From NCBI GenBank assembly GCA_023398815.1, contig JAEWRW010000046.1, positions 124,001 to 188,000 of the forward strand: 64,000 nt of DNA, given 5' to 3'. The stretch is from Bacillota bacterium (lineage in GTDB: Bacteria > Bacillota > Clostridia > Christensenellales > UMGS416). A model generated the notes under the pieces. That model was not told where the DNA came from. It was given only the letters and a program-made list of their open reading frames with translations, and did no database searches. The translations under genes and the position numbers were made by a program. How positions within the stretch are numbered: the first letter of the stretch is position 1; each line of letters starts with the position of its first letter. This document shows, piece by piece, positions 39,621 through 47,910 of this stretch.

Positions 39621-39730
39621 ACGATTCGCCAAAATCGTTGAGAGCAGGATGAGCATCCCTGGCGCAGGATGCTCCCAAAGCCGGTGGCACCGGGTGGGGC
39701 TTTGGCCCCACAGCCTGCACGATGCAGGCG
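39621..39730. other. Run of four small hairpins, no gene visible
   Basis: Four successive perfect inverted repeats: 39621-39626/39633-39638 (6 bp), 39651-39658/39667-39674 (8 bp), 39694-39700/39705-39711 (7 bp) and 39713-39719/39723-39729 (7 bp, loop CGA). There is no ribosome binding site or sensible open frame between 39600 and 39925. It could be a structured RNA or an extension of element E; I recognise no known RNA family. Confidence 0.4.
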
Positions 39731-39842
39731 AGGTGACAGTAAGGCTACGCAGCAATGCGGGGGGCCGGTTCTCTGCCCAATTTCTCATGCGGGTCTGTTG
39801 ACAGTCTAAGGGGCCAGGGCACCGCCAATGCAGGTAGTCATC

Positions 39843-39872
39843 ATTGCTTTTTGCGTATTTTGCACTGTATAA
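39843..39872 (+). promoter_or_regulatory. Promoter for the AAC(3)-like gene
   Basis: -35 TTGCTT (39843-39848), 18-bp spacer, -10 TATAAT (39867-39872), 53 bp before the start. The base composition changes from GC-rich to AT-rich at about this position. Confidence 0.6.
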
Positions 39873-39925
39873 TGTCTATAGCTGTTTCAGAATTCCGATT
39901 ATTTATATACCGCGAGGTGTATTGA

Positions 39926-40756
39926 TTGAATAAGAACGATAAAATGACCAGCATAATTAGAGAAACAAAAAAACCGAGTAGCATATCAACCATGGCTAAT
40001 GATTTTCATAACCTTGGCATAAAGCAAGGAGAAATGTTATTAGTTCATTCATCCTTGTCTTCAATAGGCTTTGTTGTTGGTAGTTCAGAAGCCGTCGTCT
40101 TAGCTTTATTACAAGTAGTTGGTAACGAAGGTACAATTATTATGCCATCGCAAACAATGCAAAATTCCAATCCTGAAGATTGGGAAAACCCTCCTGTACC
40201 AAATGAATGGCACCACATAATTTATGATGAACTGCCAGTTTATGACTCGATTACAACACCTACATGTATGATGGGTGCGATTGCGGAAACATTTCGTACC
40301 TTTCCTGGAACAAAACGATCAAATCATCCTCAAACATCATTTTGTGCAAATGGGAAGTACGCATATGAGATTACCTGCGAGCACGAACTAACGCCACAAT
40401 TTGGCACAAAAACGCCACTAGGGAAGATGTATAATTACGGAGCGAAAGTTTTACTGATTGGAGTGAATTATAACAAATGTACTTGTTTTCACATGAGTGA
40501 GACTCTTAGTGGTGTACTTCCAAAAGAGAAAAACGGAGCTGCTATTCTCAAAAACAACACAAGAGAATGGGTTTGGTACAATGATGTGGAATGGAATACC
40601 GATGATTTTATCATGTTAGGAAATGATTTTGAGGCAAAGCAAACTGTCAAAAAAGGCTTCGTCGGAAATGCGGAATGCAAACTCTTTGACTTAAGAGCCG
40701 CTGTTGACTATGGCACAGAATGGATCAAGGAAAACAGAGCTTCCTATTTAGTATAA
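39926..40756 (+). CDS. AAC(3)-family N-acetyltransferase
   Basis: 276 residues with a TTG start at 39926 (GAGGTG six bases upstream; an in-frame ATG at 39944 is the alternative). The family signature is clear: GEMLLVHSSLSSIGFVVGSS, then GTIIMPSQT, CMMGAIAETFRTFPGTKRSN and HPQTSFCANG. The antibiotic acetyltransferase (AAC(3)/YokD) fold uses acetyl-CoA to acetylate an amine; many members modify aminoglycosides, but others have unknown substrates, so resistance cannot be claimed. Codon use is strongly AT-rich, unlike every neighbour, which points to recent horizontal transfer. Confidence 0.88.
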   Translation: MNKNDKMTSIIRETKKPSSISTMANDFHNLGIKQGEMLLVHSSLSSIGFVVGSSEAVVLALLQVVGNEGTIIMPSQTMQNSNPEDWENPPVPNEWHHIIYDELPVYDSITTPTCMMGAIAETFRTFPGTKRSNHPQTSFCANGKYAYEITCEHELTPQFGTKTPLGKMYNYGAKVLLIGVNYNKCTCFHMSETLSGVLPKEKNGAAILKNNTREWVWYNDVEWNTDDFIMLGNDFEAKQTVKKGFVGNAECKLFDLRAAVDYGTEWIKENRASYLV

Positions 40757-40923
40757 GCATCATACGTAGCACGTAGGTTCCGGTTTGTCGGTGAGCATTA
40801 TTTGCATAATCTATTGGCAACTGCTCCCATCCTCTTTTCTGCCCGTCCGACTTGCCAGCATCCCGGAAAAGGGTTACAATGGCAGGCAATAAGAACATTT
40901 GTTTTCATAGGAGGATGCTGCGT

Positions 40924-41487
40924 ATGAAGCGCGTCTCATCGCCCGCGTTCCAGTCCTGCTGCGTGCAGCCCACGTTCCTCATCGGCACCACCAATGAGGA
41001 CGGCAGCCCCAACTTCGCGCCCATCACCTGGATCGCCGCCACCCATGACACTGACCATTATCTTCTGGTCGTCAGCCTCTTTGGCACCAAGCGCACCCGG
41101 CGCAATGTGGAGCGCACCGGTATGCTCTCTGCCAACCTCGTCAGCGCCGACATGCTGCCCATGCTCGATTATTATGGCTCCTGCTCCGGCAACAACGGCA
41201 CGAAGGACGCCTTCGCAGACGAGGTGGAGCAGGGGCTGGTGCTGCCGGTGCCCACCCTCCGCCCCAGCCGCTGGGTCTATGAGTGCGAAGCGGAGCGCAG
41301 TGTGGTGACCGGCGACACCGGCACGTACTTCTGTGCCATGCGCAACGTCCAGGTGATGGAGGAGCTGCAGCACGCCAAGGAGCTGGATCTTACGGTGTTG
41401 GACCCGATCGTCTACGCCGGGGACTACCATACCATCGGCCGGCACCTGGGCAAGATCGGCGACTTCTGGCCACCAAAGGCCGAGTAA
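40924..41487 (+). CDS. Flavin reductase family protein
   Basis: 187 residues, ATG at 40924 with AGGAGG nine bases upstream. The split-barrel FMN-binding fold is seen in QPTFLIGTTNEDGSPNFAPI, TWIAATHDTDHYLLVVSL and TRRNVERTGMLSANLVS. Members bind FMN and reduce flavins or unknown electron acceptors. The late GDYHTIGRHLGKIGDFW is the usual C-terminal motif of this group. It is monocistronic and followed by a terminator hairpin. Confidence 0.88.
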   Translation: MKRVSSPAFQSCCVQPTFLIGTTNEDGSPNFAPITWIAATHDTDHYLLVVSLFGTKRTRRNVERTGMLSANLVSADMLPMLDYYGSCSGNNGTKDAFADEVEQGLVLPVPTLRPSRWVYECEAERSVVTGDTGTYFCAMRNVQVMEELQHAKELDLTVLDPIVYAGDYHTIGRHLGKIGDFWPPKAE

Positions 41488-41506
41488 CCAACCCGCCCAA
41501 ACGTAA

Positions 41507-41541
41507 AAACAGGCAGGAAACGTGGTTCCCTGCCTGTTGCT
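41507..41541 (+). terminator. Terminator shared by the flavin reductase and glycyl radical enzyme genes
   Basis: ACAGGCAGG and CCTGCCTGT pair around a loop of about 12 nt, between the two convergent stop codons. Confidence 0.65.
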
Positions 41542-41565
41542 ATTTGCTGGCGATCAGCCGACCGG

Positions 41566-43713
41566 TTACAGCCCCTCGACGAAGCGGTCGACGACCAACT
41601 GCCGGAACTCCGGCGAGAGGGTGGCGAAGTACGCGGTGAAGCCGGTGACGCGCACCACCAGATCCGGGTGAGACAGGGGGTCGCGGTGGGCCTCCATGAG
41701 TTTGTCCTTATCGAGCACGTTGATGTTGATGAGGGTGCCGCCCATGTCCACGTGGGCCTTGATGACGGCGGCCACGCGGTCGATGCCACCCTCCTCCACC
41801 GAGATGCGGGGATCAAACTCCAGCTGCAGGGGGGCGGTGTTGCCGTAGCCGGGCTGAATGCGGGCAATGCCGGTGGCCATGGCCGTCACCGCGCCATCCT
41901 TGCGGAAGCCGGGGTTGGGGTTGGCGCCATGGGTGACCGGCGCGTGGGCGCGGCGGCCATCGGGCGTCGCGCCCACCTGCTGGCCGAAGAAGATCGTGTT
42001 ACTCCAGGAGAACCAGCCCGGCACCAGCGTGCGGCCCTCGGGCATTGGCTGGGCCTTGATGAGCCTGGTGAGCAGGTCGCTCACGCGCTCGGCCCAGCGG
42101 TCACCCAGCGACGCGCCTTGGCAGTAGCGGTCGGAGTTCATCAGCATCAGCCGCAGCCGCTCATGGCCCTGGAAGTCGTCCTTCAGGGCCTGGGCCAGCT
42201 CGTCCCAGGTGACGCGACCCTCCTTGACGACGCGCTGCTCCATGGCGGCCAGGGAGTCGGCCACGGTGCCCAGCCCCACGCCGTCGATGCCCACGGTGAA
42301 CAGCGCAGCGCACTGGGTGATGTCCTCCCCGCGCTCGATGGTGTCCTGCATGTAGAGGTTCATCACAAGCTCGGGCAGCACGGCGTGCTGGTAGCGGATG
42401 TGGTGGTTGATGCCGGCGGCGGTCACCTCCACCGCGCGCCTGAGGTTCCCCTCCATCAGGGTCATCAGCCGCTCCATGGAGCGCTCGCCGTCCCCCATCA
42501 TCTCCTGGAAGGAGAGCTCGAACACCTTGGCCACATTGATCTTCACGCAGTCGTTCATCGGGTACTCGCGACCCGGCACGGCGTTCCAGTTGCAACCCAC
42601 GGCAATGCGTTTGCGGGCGTCATCCTCGCTGGTGCCAGCGTTGCGGGCGTAACCCATCAGCCCCTTGTTGCCCGAGAAGCGCGGCCAGCCGTTGCGGTCG
42701 GTGAAGAGGTACTCCACCGCCTTGCGGAAGAACGCCGGGTCGAGGTTGTCGTGCACGCGCACCGTCAGGTTGTTGGAGGTATTGAGCCAGTGGGCGGCCT
42801 CCAGAATGAGCCAGGAGAGTTCGTTTGTCAGGTCGCGCCCCTGGGCGTCACAGCCGGAGAGCTGGTAATAGTGCGTCTCAATGAGCAGGAGATCGGCCAG
42901 ATAGAACTTGACCTGCTCGTCGTCAATGATGCCGGCGGCCTTGTCCCGCCGGTAGTAGGGCAGCAGCACCTGGTCGATGGCACAACCCGCGCCGTCCCGG
43001 TCGTAAACGCGGGAGACGCAGTTGAACCACGCCATCCACTGGCAGGCCTCGATGAACGTCTGCGGGGCCTGGTCGATGACGTTGCGATTGCAGGCCAGCA
43101 TGACCTCCAGCGTCCGGCGGATCTCCGGGCGCTCCTCCACCGCAAGCAGCCGCTCCACCTCGGCAATGTGGCGGGCAATCCAACCCTGGATGGCCAATAC
43201 CGTCGTCTCCTCAGCGTCGTAGAACTCCTCATGGCCGGGATTGCTGGCGCGGCAGGCACGGATCTTCCCCAGCACGCCGCCAAAGCCCAGCGCCATGCCC
43301 AGCTCATAATCGATGGCAAAGTGGCTGTCGCTGTTCATGCCGCTGCCAATGCCATACTTCTCCTGGTCGGCCTTCAGCTCGTCAAAGGGAAAGAGATCCT
43401 CCGGCCAAGGCTTACGGTAGCTGGTGAGCATGGCGCGCCACCGGCCGCAGAGGCCCTCCAGCGGATCCACATAGATGGGGTGGACTGCCATGAGGGCGGC
43501 GAAATTCTCCGCACAGGCCTTGTAGCCATAGAAACCCCCGTTGGGGTGGTTGGGCGTGGCGGTGAAGGTGAAGTCCTCCGGCATGGGCACGGTGCCATAG
43601 TCGTCGCCGTCCATGTAGCCCTGCTGCTTGGCCTTGGCCAGCGTGTGGGCGATCTTCTTCTCCCGCAGGGCGGCAATGCGCTGGCGGTAGGTCATCTCGT
43701 CGGTGGCAATCAT
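41566..43713 (-). CDS. Glycyl radical enzyme of unknown specificity (PFL-like)
   Basis: 715 residues, ATG at 43713 with GGGAGGGG. The C-terminal glycyl radical loop is VVRVTGFTAYF, with Gly691 as the radical site, and the thiyl cysteine is Cys374 in AVGCNWNAVPGREYPMNDC. The Cys-Gly distance (317) fits the family. The usual dehydratase/lyase motif GCVE is replaced by GCNW, so the Glu two residues after the cysteine, which acts as base in diol, choline, hydroxyproline and related enzymes, is missing; PFL itself uses a CC pair. The N-terminal half is somewhat short (families are 760-850 residues). Its activase is encoded just upstream on the same strand, and the acyl-CoA dehydratase activase genes lie beyond that. 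I cannot name the substrate. Confidence 0.9.
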   Translation of the reverse strand: MIATDEMTYRQRIAALREKKIAHTLAKAKQQGYMDGDDYGTVPMPEDFTFTATPNHPNGGFYGYKACAENFAALMAVHPIYVDPLEGLCGRWRAMLTSYRKPWPEDLFPFDELKADQEKYGIGSGMNSDSHFAIDYELGMALGFGGVLGKIRACRASNPGHEEFYDAEETTVLAIQGWIARHIAEVERLLAVEERPEIRRTLEVMLACNRNVIDQAPQTFIEACQWMAWFNCVSRVYDRDGAGCAIDQVLLPYYRRDKAAGIIDDEQVKFYLADLLLIETHYYQLSGCDAQGRDLTNELSWLILEAAHWLNTSNNLTVRVHDNLDPAFFRKAVEYLFTDRNGWPRFSGNKGLMGYARNAGTSEDDARKRIAVGCNWNAVPGREYPMNDCVKINVAKVFELSFQEMMGDGERSMERLMTLMEGNLRRAVEVTAAGINHHIRYQHAVLPELVMNLYMQDTIERGEDITQCAALFTVGIDGVGLGTVADSLAAMEQRVVKEGRVTWDELAQALKDDFQGHERLRLMLMNSDRYCQGASLGDRWAERVSDLLTRLIKAQPMPEGRTLVPGWFSWSNTIFFGQQVGATPDGRRAHAPVTHGANPNPGFRKDGAVTAMATGIARIQPGYGNTAPLQLEFDPRISVEEGGIDRVAAVIKAHVDMGGTLININVLDKDKLMEAHRDPLSHPDLVVRVTGFTAYFATLSPEFRQLVVDRFVEGL

Positions 43714-43750
43714 GTTGGTCCCCTCCCTCGTTGTGTCTGTGGCGTCGCCG

Positions 43751-44608
43751 CTACTCCTGCGGCGTATCCTGCAGGGCGCGCCCGCCGATGCGCACCGGCA
43801 CCCCGGCCCGGTCGGCGGCCCACGCCAATTCCTCCATACGCTGCCGCGTGGGCTTCACAAAAGCCTGCGGCTCAAAGCCATTCTCGAGCTTCCCCTTGGC
43901 CAGCCCCAGCGGGTGGTAGGGCAGCAGCTCGTAGCACACCAGCGTGGGGATTTCGGCGGCGAACCGCGCGATGGCGCCGATGACCTCCTCGCTGTCGTTG
44001 ACGCCGGGCACCACCGGCGTGCGCAGCAGCACTGGCAGGCCCAGTTGGGCCGCGTTGCGGATGTTCTCCTTCACTTGGTCGTTGTAGGCGCCGGTCCAGC
44101 GGCGGTGCTCCTCCCGATCCCAGTGCTTGAGGTCGCACATCAGCAGGCGGCACTGCTGCAACGCCTGCCGCGCGATGGGCCAGGGGAAGCACAGGTTGCT
44201 CTCCAACGCCGTGTGCAGGCCCCGCTCCCGGCAGGCCAGCAACAGCTGGCTCGTGAAATCCAGCTGGCACAGCGGCTCCCCGCCGGAGATGGTGATGCCA
44301 CCGTCGTCGCCGTAATAGGGCTGATCCAGCAGCACCTCATCCAGCACATCCTGCACGGTGCGCTCCACCCCACAGACGCGACGCGCGCCCGAAAAGCACC
44401 CCTCGTCGCAGTGCCCGCAGGCGATGCAGCGTTCCATATTAAGCAGTACCTGTGGTTGAAAGGCGACGGTCTCCGGGTTGTGGCACCAGGCACAGAGCAG
44501 GTTGCAACCCTTCAAAAAGACGGTGGTGCGGATGCCCGGCCCATCGTGGAGCGAAAAGCGCTGCACATCGGCGATCATCCCTGTGGTTTGCAGTTCAGCC
44601 ATGGGCAT
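43751..44608 (-). CDS. Glycyl radical enzyme activating protein (radical SAM)
   Basis: 285 residues, start 44608 with GGGGAGG. The radical SAM cluster motif CxxxCxxC is in FLKGCNLLCAWCHNPET. An inserted ferredoxin-like motif (CIACGHCDEGC) can bind one extra 4Fe-4S cluster, whereas most activases with an insert carry two. The SAM-binding GGE is in ITISGGEPL. It abstracts a hydrogen from Gly691 of the partner enzyme. The gap to the partner is 37 bp, so they are co-transcribed. Confidence 0.94.
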   Translation of the reverse strand: MPMAELQTTGMIADVQRFSLHDGPGIRTTVFLKGCNLLCAWCHNPETVAFQPQVLLNMERCIACGHCDEGCFSGARRVCGVERTVQDVLDEVLLDQPYYGDDGGITISGGEPLCQLDFTSQLLLACRERGLHTALESNLCFPWPIARQALQQCRLLMCDLKHWDREEHRRWTGAYNDQVKENIRNAAQLGLPVLLRTPVVPGVNDSEEVIGAIARFAAEIPTLVCYELLPYHPLGLAKGKLENGFEPQAFVKPTRQRMEELAWAADRAGVPVRIGGRALQDTPQE

Positions 44609-44655
44609 GCCAAGCCTCCCCTTGCAGTTACATGTTACTTTACAAAACCATGTGC

Positions 44656-44684
44656 ATCATAGCATATGCCGCAAAGAAGGTAAA
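44656..44684 (-). promoter_or_regulatory. Possible promoter for the activase and glycyl radical enzyme genes
   Basis: Minus strand: -35 TTTACC (44679-44684), 17-bp spacer, -10 TATGAT (44656-44661), inside the AT-rich 139-bp gap between the dehydratase activase gene and the radical activase gene. It would make the pair independent of the upstream trio. Confidence 0.4.
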
Positions 44685-44747
44685 TGCCTGTCTATTCAAA
44701 ACAGAAAATTCACAGGTAACAAAAATGTTAAGTTGTTTGCAATTTTT

Positions 44748-45707
44748 TTACTCCAGTGTCTGCGCCCGTGGGCAACGCCCACCCCACCGGGCCAGCACAC
44801 CCTCGTCGGTGCCAAAGAGCACGACCTCGCAGTCGTTGCCGCAGCCCCCGCAGCGCCGGGTGCGGCTGCGGAAGGTACGCCGCAGCCCTTCGAAGCCCGC
44901 AAAGGCCGTGGGCACGCCCTGCCGCGTCGCCTGCCGCCGGGCCAGTAGCGCCGCGCCCCAAGCACCCATCACATCGTGGTGAGGAGGCACCTCCACCGGG
45001 CAGCCCAGTGCCTGCTCAAAGGCCCGCACCATGCCAGCGTTGGCGGCCACCCCGCCCTGGAACACCACCGGCCCGGCAATGGCCCGCCCCTTGGCCAGGT
45101 TGTTGAGGTAGTTGCGCACCAGCGCCTGGCAGAGGCCAGCGATGATGTCCGGCTGCCCGTGGCCATTCTGCTGCTGGTGGATCATGTCACTCTCCGCAAA
45201 CACGGCGCAGCGACCGGCGATGGCCACGGGGTGGTCGCTCTGCAGGGCCAGGCGGCCAAAGTCGGCAATGGGCACGTCCAGCCGCTCGGCCTGTCTATCA
45301 AGGAATGAGCCTGTGCCGGCGGCGCAGACTGTGTTCATGGCGAAGTCTGTCACCACGCCATCCTGCAGGAAGATGATCTTGGAGTCCTGGCCGCCGATCT
45401 CCAGCACGGTGCGCACATCGGCCCGGTGGCGCTGGGCGGCCACCGCGTGTGCGGTGATCTCGTTCTTCACGACGTCAGCCCCCAGCATGGCGGCGGCCAG
45501 CGCCCGCCCGCTGCCGGTGGTGCCCACCCCGGCCACCGCGCGGCCACCCATCTCGGGCTGTAGGGCGGCCAAGGCTCCCTGCACCACCTCCACCGGTCGC
45601 CCAGCGGTCTTGAGGTACTGCCGGTGGACGATCTGCCCGTCGCCCTCCACGAGCACCACATTGGTGCTGACGGAGCCCACGTCCACCCCCAGGTAACACT
45701 CGCTCAT
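44748..45707 (-). CDS. Acyl-CoA dehydratase activase (BadF/BadG/BcrA/BcrD ATPase)
   Basis: 319 residues, start 45707 with AAGGAGG. The ASKHA ATPase opening is YLGVDVGSVSTNVVLVEGDG; the 4Fe-4S ligands are in MNTVCAAGTGSFLDRQAERL and IAGRCAVFAESDM; and GGVAANAGMVRAFEQAL is the second nucleotide loop. Such proteins (HgdC) inject one electron into 2-hydroxyacyl-CoA dehydratases at the cost of ATP. The last 40 residues are an unusual Cys-rich tail (RRCGGCGNDC and GGRC) that could carry a further metal site. The start overlaps the stop of the next upstream gene. Confidence 0.92.
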   Translation of the reverse strand: MSECYLGVDVGSVSTNVVLVEGDGQIVHRQYLKTAGRPVEVVQGALAALQPEMGGRAVAGVGTTGSGRALAAAMLGADVVKNEITAHAVAAQRHRADVRTVLEIGGQDSKIIFLQDGVVTDFAMNTVCAAGTGSFLDRQAERLDVPIADFGRLALQSDHPVAIAGRCAVFAESDMIHQQQNGHGQPDIIAGLCQALVRNYLNNLAKGRAIAGPVVFQGGVAANAGMVRAFEQALGCPVEVPPHHDVMGAWGAALLARRQATRQGVPTAFAGFEGLRRTFRSRTRRCGGCGNDCEVVLFGTDEGVLARWGGRCPRAQTLE

Positions 45708-46801
45708 GCCAGTCCTCCTTCCCGTCTGCTGCGGCGGGTCTCCAGCAGGTCCACAAAGGCCTCCAGCCGCGTTTGCAGGCCCGCCTCCCCCGTCGTCTCA
45801 TCCATCACCAGCGTCATCACCGGCATCCCCGTCTCCTGGGCGATGCCGGGCAGGATCGTCTGCGCCACAATTTCCGGCCCGCAGCCCAGCGGGTAGATCT
45901 GAATGACCCCGTCAAACCCCGCCCGCGCGTGCAGCAGGGTGTGGCCCACCGTCTCCCGCGTGTGGCCGCCGATGTCTGCCCCGACATAGGGTGCGGCGGC
46001 CTCGGCATATCGCAAATCGCGCGGCAGGTGCAGGGCCTTGCGCACGAGGTAGTTGTCCAGCCAGTCGCTGATGGTCACAGCCCGCTCCACCTCCACCCCC
46101 AGCGCACCCAGGCGACCCTCCAGCCCCAGGTTGGTCCAGGCGTCGATGGTGCCGTAGATCTCGCCCACAACACCCACCCGCAGGGGCTGAGCGTCGGGCC
46201 GCAGGGGGACGGCCCGCAGGCTCTCCTCCAACGCCGCCAGGTGGGCCAGCATGGCCTGCGTGCCCACGACCTCCCGCCCCCGGCGCAGACCCTGCTGCCA
46301 CAGGCCCTCGGCCTGTCCCGCGCGCGCCTGCCGCGCCACCACCCAGCGGGTCAGGCGCTCCAGCTCATCCAGCCGCGCGGCGATGCGCCCGGTGTTGCGG
46401 GCCGTGCGCGCCACGGCGGCTGGCCCGGTCGAACCGACCAGGCGTTTGGCCCGGCGCAGTGTCTCACCCAGGCCCTGGGCAGCCACCTCCAGGTGCAGCG
46501 GCTCCATGGCGCAGCCCGCGTCCTCGATGAGTTCCCGCTGCATCTGGCAGTAGTAACCAAAGCGGCAAGGCCCCCACGCTCCCAGCATCAGCTGGGTGTC
46601 CGCGCCCCGCTCATGGCACTCCAGCAGTGTGCCCGTCGTCAGCTTCAGCGGCAGGCAGGCGTCCTCCGGTGTCCAGCGGGTGCCCAGCTCCAGCGTGCGG
46701 CGAGTGGTGGGCGGCGGCAGCACATAGTCCGCCCCCACGTCGTCCAGAAAGGCCTTGACCGTCAGCGACACCGTGCCCATGTTGGGGAAGCCAATCTTCA
46801 T
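45704..46801 (-). CDS. Acyl-CoA dehydratase activase-related protein (HgdB-like)
   Basis: 365 residues, start 46801 with GGGAGG, overlapping the next gene upstream (ATGA). The family is the CoA-protein activase/HgdB-like group: MKIGFPNMGTVSLTVKAFLD, then TPEDACLPLKLTTG, AWGPCRFGYYCQMQ and the late IQIYPLGCGPEIVAQTILPG, with cysteines that fit a 4Fe-4S cluster. This group accompanies BadF-type ATPases without a full dehydratase in many Clostridia, and its reaction is not known. Confidence 0.85.
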   Translation of the reverse strand: MKIGFPNMGTVSLTVKAFLDDVGADYVLPPPTTRRTLELGTRWTPEDACLPLKLTTGTLLECHERGADTQLMLGAWGPCRFGYYCQMQRELIEDAGCAMEPLHLEVAAQGLGETLRRAKRLVGSTGPAAVARTARNTGRIAARLDELERLTRWVVARQARAGQAEGLWQQGLRRGREVVGTQAMLAHLAALEESLRAVPLRPDAQPLRVGVVGEIYGTIDAWTNLGLEGRLGALGVEVERAVTISDWLDNYLVRKALHLPRDLRYAEAAAPYVGADIGGHTRETVGHTLLHARAGFDGVIQIYPLGCGPEIVAQTILPGIAQETGMPVMTLVMDETTGEAGLQTRLEAFVDLLETRRSRREGGLA

Positions 46802-47726
46802 GCCTCCCGCCTCCAGCGTACGGTATCGAGGAACGCCTCCAACCGGGTGTCCAGCCCGGCGGGGGCGGTGTGCTCATCCAGCGACAGGAAGGCAAAGGGT
46901 ACCCCGGCCCGCCGCAGCCGCCGCTGGGCCATGCTGCCCGCAAAGGAGTCGGGCCCACAGCCAAAGCACGTCAAAAACAGAACGCCGTCCACATCGGCCT
47001 GCCGGCTGAGCAACTCGGCGCAGCCCACGGTCTCCGCGCCGATCTGCCAGAAGAGGGGTTTTGCGAGCCCCGCAGCCGCCTGGCGGAGCGTGCGCCCGTC
47101 GTAGCGGTCCATCGTCACCACCTCCGCCCCCAGGGCGCGCAACCTCCGGGCCGCGTCCATGTTGAGGAACAGGTCCTCCGTGAGGTACCGGTGCCCCAGC
47201 AGCAGGATGCGCCCCCCGGCGGGCCTGGGCCCATCGGGCCGGAAGGGTGCTGCCCGCGCCGCCCGGTCATTGAGGTAACGCGCCAGTGCCCGGTCGTGAG
47301 CCGCCCGCGCCTTTCGGCGATCGAGCCCCAGGCGGTCGGCCGTCCACAGCGCCGCCCGCAGGCTGCCGCCGTCGCGGTCGTGGCAGTTGATGTCCGGGTC
47401 CAAAAGCGGCGGCAGGCCGGGCACCGTGCGGGCCATATCCGGCAGGCCGCCGATCTTGGGGCACATCCACTCCCGGTGGGAGACGCTGCGGTACCGCGGC
47501 GTCAGCACCCAATCGGCCCGGCCCTGCAGCGCTAGTAGGTGCCCAAACCAGGCTTTCACCGGTAGGCAGGCCTCGCCCACGCAGGAGGCCACGCCAGCCT
47601 CCAGCACCTTGCGGTCAGTGGCGGCGAAAGCTCGAACGCCACGCCCATCTCCTCTAAAAAACCGCGCCAAATAGAACCGTAGGGATGGTACACCAACCCC
47701 CGTGGAATGCCAACGGTAACAGACAT
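46798..47726 (-). pseudogene. DUF2229-type activase component with a single-base frameshift
   Basis: From the ATG at 47726 (GGAGGTGA box) the frame reads MSVTVGIPRGLVYHPYGSIW and on to VAFELSPP, exactly the family start, then derails. The next frame continues TDRKVLEAGVASCVGEACLP without interruption to 46798. Adding one base in TCGCCGCC (47619-47627) joins the two into 309 residues ending TRLEAFLDTVRWRREA. The length is one base short of a multiple of three. The intact product would be the first of three overlapping genes, with cysteines in VASCVGEACLP, EWMCPKIGG and LFLTCFGCGPDSF. If the shift is real, the trio lacks this partner; a consensus error is as likely. Confidence 0.75.
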
Positions 47727-47849
47727 GCATTCACCTCCACTATGGTATCGACGGGTCCCCAGCGATTTATACCGGTGGGTGGATGCGCCAAAAGGGGCGG
47801 TATGGACTGGAAAACATTGACAATACTATAGCCAATCCCCCGGTTTGCC

Positions 47850-47878
47850 TTGAAGCGACGGGGTGCGCGGTGTAAAAT
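47850..47878 (+). promoter_or_regulatory. Promoter for the RraB-like gene
   Basis: -35 TTGAAG (47850-47855), 17-bp spacer, -10 TAAAAT (47873-47878), 33 bp before the ATG at 47911. Confidence 0.6.
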
Positions 47879-47910
47879 GGGGAAAACGAGGAAAGGGTGC
47901 GGGCTGCCCA

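Noticed and set aside
39427..39801. Plus-strand open frames within element E and the hairpin region.
   Set aside because: They run through palindromes, have odd composition and lack a plausible ribosome binding site.
41668..43983. A 771-codon open frame on the plus strand opposite the glycyl radical enzyme.
   Set aside because: It is the antisense shadow of a GC-rich gene: rich in His, Val, Gly and Ala, without a ribosome binding site or any motif, while the minus strand has both radical-enzyme signatures.
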